A stretch of DNA of 13,775 bases from a bacterium (lineage in GTDB: Bacteria > UBA6262 > WVXT01). Positions 12,671 to 13,775 of the stretch are shown piece after piece. Where the stretch lies: positions 1 through 13,775 of the forward strand of contig DATKVN010000098.1 in NCBI GenBank assembly GCA_035530055.1, read 5' to 3'. The notes under the pieces were generated by a model. The model made no database searches and had not been told where the DNA came from. It worked only from the letters and a program-made list of their open reading frames with translations. The translations under genes were made by a program, and so were the position numbers. How positions within the stretch are numbered: the first letter of the stretch is position 1; each line of letters begins with the position of its first letter.

Positions 12671-13775
12671 ATGGGACTATTCAGTGGTGGTAAAGAATTA
12701 GTAGGTATAGACGTTGGGACTCACTCCATTAAGCTCGTGGGATTGAAAGGAACCCCTGCCAGATGGAGTCTGGCTAAGTATGCCATTAGTGAAATTCCTG
12801 CGGGCTCTATCGAAGAGCTTTCTCCTGAAGAGAGAAAGGCAGTAATGACTTCTGCTCTAAAGAATATGCTCTCCACTACAAAAATAAGGACAAAAAAGGT
12901 TGCCTCTTCGGTTTCTGGAAATGCGGTAATTGTTCGTTATGTGAAATTTCCCCGAATGAGCCCTTCCGATTTGGAAAAGACCATCCAATTTGAAGCTGAA
13001 CCTTACATTCCATTTGACATTCGTGAAGTCAATATAAGCACCCACATATTAGGCGACATTATGGAAGAAGGACAACCAAAAATGGAGACAGTTCTGGTGG
13101 GAGCGAAAAAGGAGCTTTTGCAAGAACGGTCGGAGATTATCGAGGGTGCGGGGTTAAAGCTTTTAATAATAGACGTAGATGCGTTTGCTTTAGAAAATGC
13201 TTATGAAATTACCAGAGATAAAGAACGTGCAGAGACAGTGATGTTGCTCAATCTGGGAGCGACAACATCCAATATTAATATTCTCGAAAATGGCATTTCA
13301 AAAATTGTGCGGGATATATTTATTGCTGGCAATAGTTTTACCAGGGCAATTCAGAGGAATTTGCAAGTCGAGTATTCAGAAGCAGAAAATCTAAAAAGGA
13401 AATATGGCTTGACTTTAACGGGCGCAGAAGAAGAATTGGAAAGTATAGCTGCCAAAGATGAAACAAAAGTCCAGGTTTCCACTATCCTGATGCCACTTAT
13501 CCGTGAACTTGTGGGAGAGGTTCGCAGGTCAATCGATTATTACCAGGCGCAGACCGGGGGAGAAAAGAGCGTAGACAGGATTATGCTAAGTGGTGGTAGT
13601 TCGAAGTTAAATAACCTGGATAGATTTTTGAGTGATGAACTCGGGTTGCCGGTAGATATAAATAATCCTTTCCGGGGAATAGATACAGCAAGAATTTCTG
13701 GTACAGATTGGCAGGAGCTGGCTCCTTTATTTGCTGTGGCTGTAGGGCTGGCTACCAGGCGCGAAGGGGACACCA
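12671..13775 (+). CDS. pilM: Type IV pilus alignment protein PilM, 3' partial
   Basis: PilM is an actin-like (FtsA-related) ATP-binding protein on the cytoplasmic face that binds the N-terminus of PilN and links the motors to the PilNOP alignment complex. It begins MGLFSGGKELVGIDVGTHSI, where VGIDVGTHSIKLV is the phosphate-1 loop. Other family marks are the KIQFEAEPYIPF-like segment (QFEAEPYIPFDI, about 108-119), the NLGATTSNINIL loop, the SGGSSKLNNL adenosine-binding loop, and LAPLFAVAVGLATRREGD near the end. The 368 codons present already equal the family's usual length, so only a few codons should be missing; pilN normally follows. The ATG at 12671 is five bases after AGGGG and has its own consensus promoter. 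Confidence 0.96.
   Translation, partial: MGLFSGGKELVGIDVGTHSIKLVGLKGTPARWSLAKYAISEIPAGSIEELSPEERKAVMTSALKNMLSTTKIRTKKVASSVSGNAVIVRYVKFPRMSPSDLEKTIQFEAEPYIPFDIREVNISTHILGDIMEEGQPKMETVLVGAKKELLQERSEIIEGAGLKLLIIDVDAFALENAYEITRDKERAETVMLLNLGATTSNINILENGISKIVRDIFIAGNSFTRAIQRNLQVEYSEAENLKRKYGLTLTGAEEELESIAAKDETKVQVSTILMPLIRELVGEVRRSIDYYQAQTGGEKSVDRIMLSGGSSKLNNLDRFLSDELGLPVDINNPFRGIDTARISGTDWQELAPLFAVAVGLATRREGDT

Noticed and set aside
12857-13045. Minus-strand frame within pilM, and another at 13540-13773
   Set aside because: Both are antisense to conserved PilM segments in the long plus-strand frame that runs off the right edge.

Overview
The window reads as a chromosomal segment of a Gram-negative bacterium, probably from an uncultivated or poorly sampled phylum. 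Evidence for a diderm is an amphipathic beta-barrel protein ending in Phe at the left edge and a complete type IV pilus (T4P) assembly locus. I cannot name the phylum from sequence alone. The pilus genes follow the order known from Myxococcus xanthus (pilB-T-C-[S-R]-A-[G-H-I]-D-M), but the pilS/pilR sensor and regulator genes are missing.

Layout: (1) 2-778, 3' part of an outer-membrane barrel gene, convergent with rpmB (ribosomal protein L28, minus strand, 792-983). (2) 1214-4039, housekeeping genes recG (helicase) and coaD (CoA biosynthesis), separated by 240 bases packed with short palindromic repeats. (3) 4113-8388, pilB (extension ATPase), pilT (retraction ATPase) and pilC (inner-membrane platform), with a near-consensus sigma70-type promoter overlapping the 3' end of coaD. 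(4) 8389-8714, a 326-base gap holding three repeat elements, a promoter and a three-hairpin leader, followed by pilA (major prepilin) and a long-stem terminator. (5) 9254-11537, an ABC ATPase, an ABC-2 permease and a TPR lipid- or membrane-anchored protein, the accessory set that sits between pilA and pilD in other T4P loci. (6) pilD (prepilin peptidase), whose start region is unusual. (7) 12415-12670, a repeat island and a strong promoter, then pilM (12671 to the right edge), the cytoplasmic start of the alignment subcomplex.

The genes make one machine. PilD trims and methylates PilA. PilB and PilT power assembly and disassembly through PilC. PilM begins the inner-membrane alignment complex, whose partners (pilN, O, P, Q) should follow outside the window. 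The ABC/TPR genes are accessory factors of unknown mechanism.

The most unusual content is between the genes. Nine copies or part copies of a modular element lie only in intergenic gaps of the pilus locus. The element has outer arms TGGAGT...ACTCCA enclosing two hairpins. The arms are kept while the hairpin sequences are swapped for other perfectly paired sequences. Two further palindromic families (TGTAGG-type and TGTCAT-type) surround recG. Hairpins stand 2-6 bases upstream of the Shine-Dalgarno of coaD, pilT, pilA and pilD.
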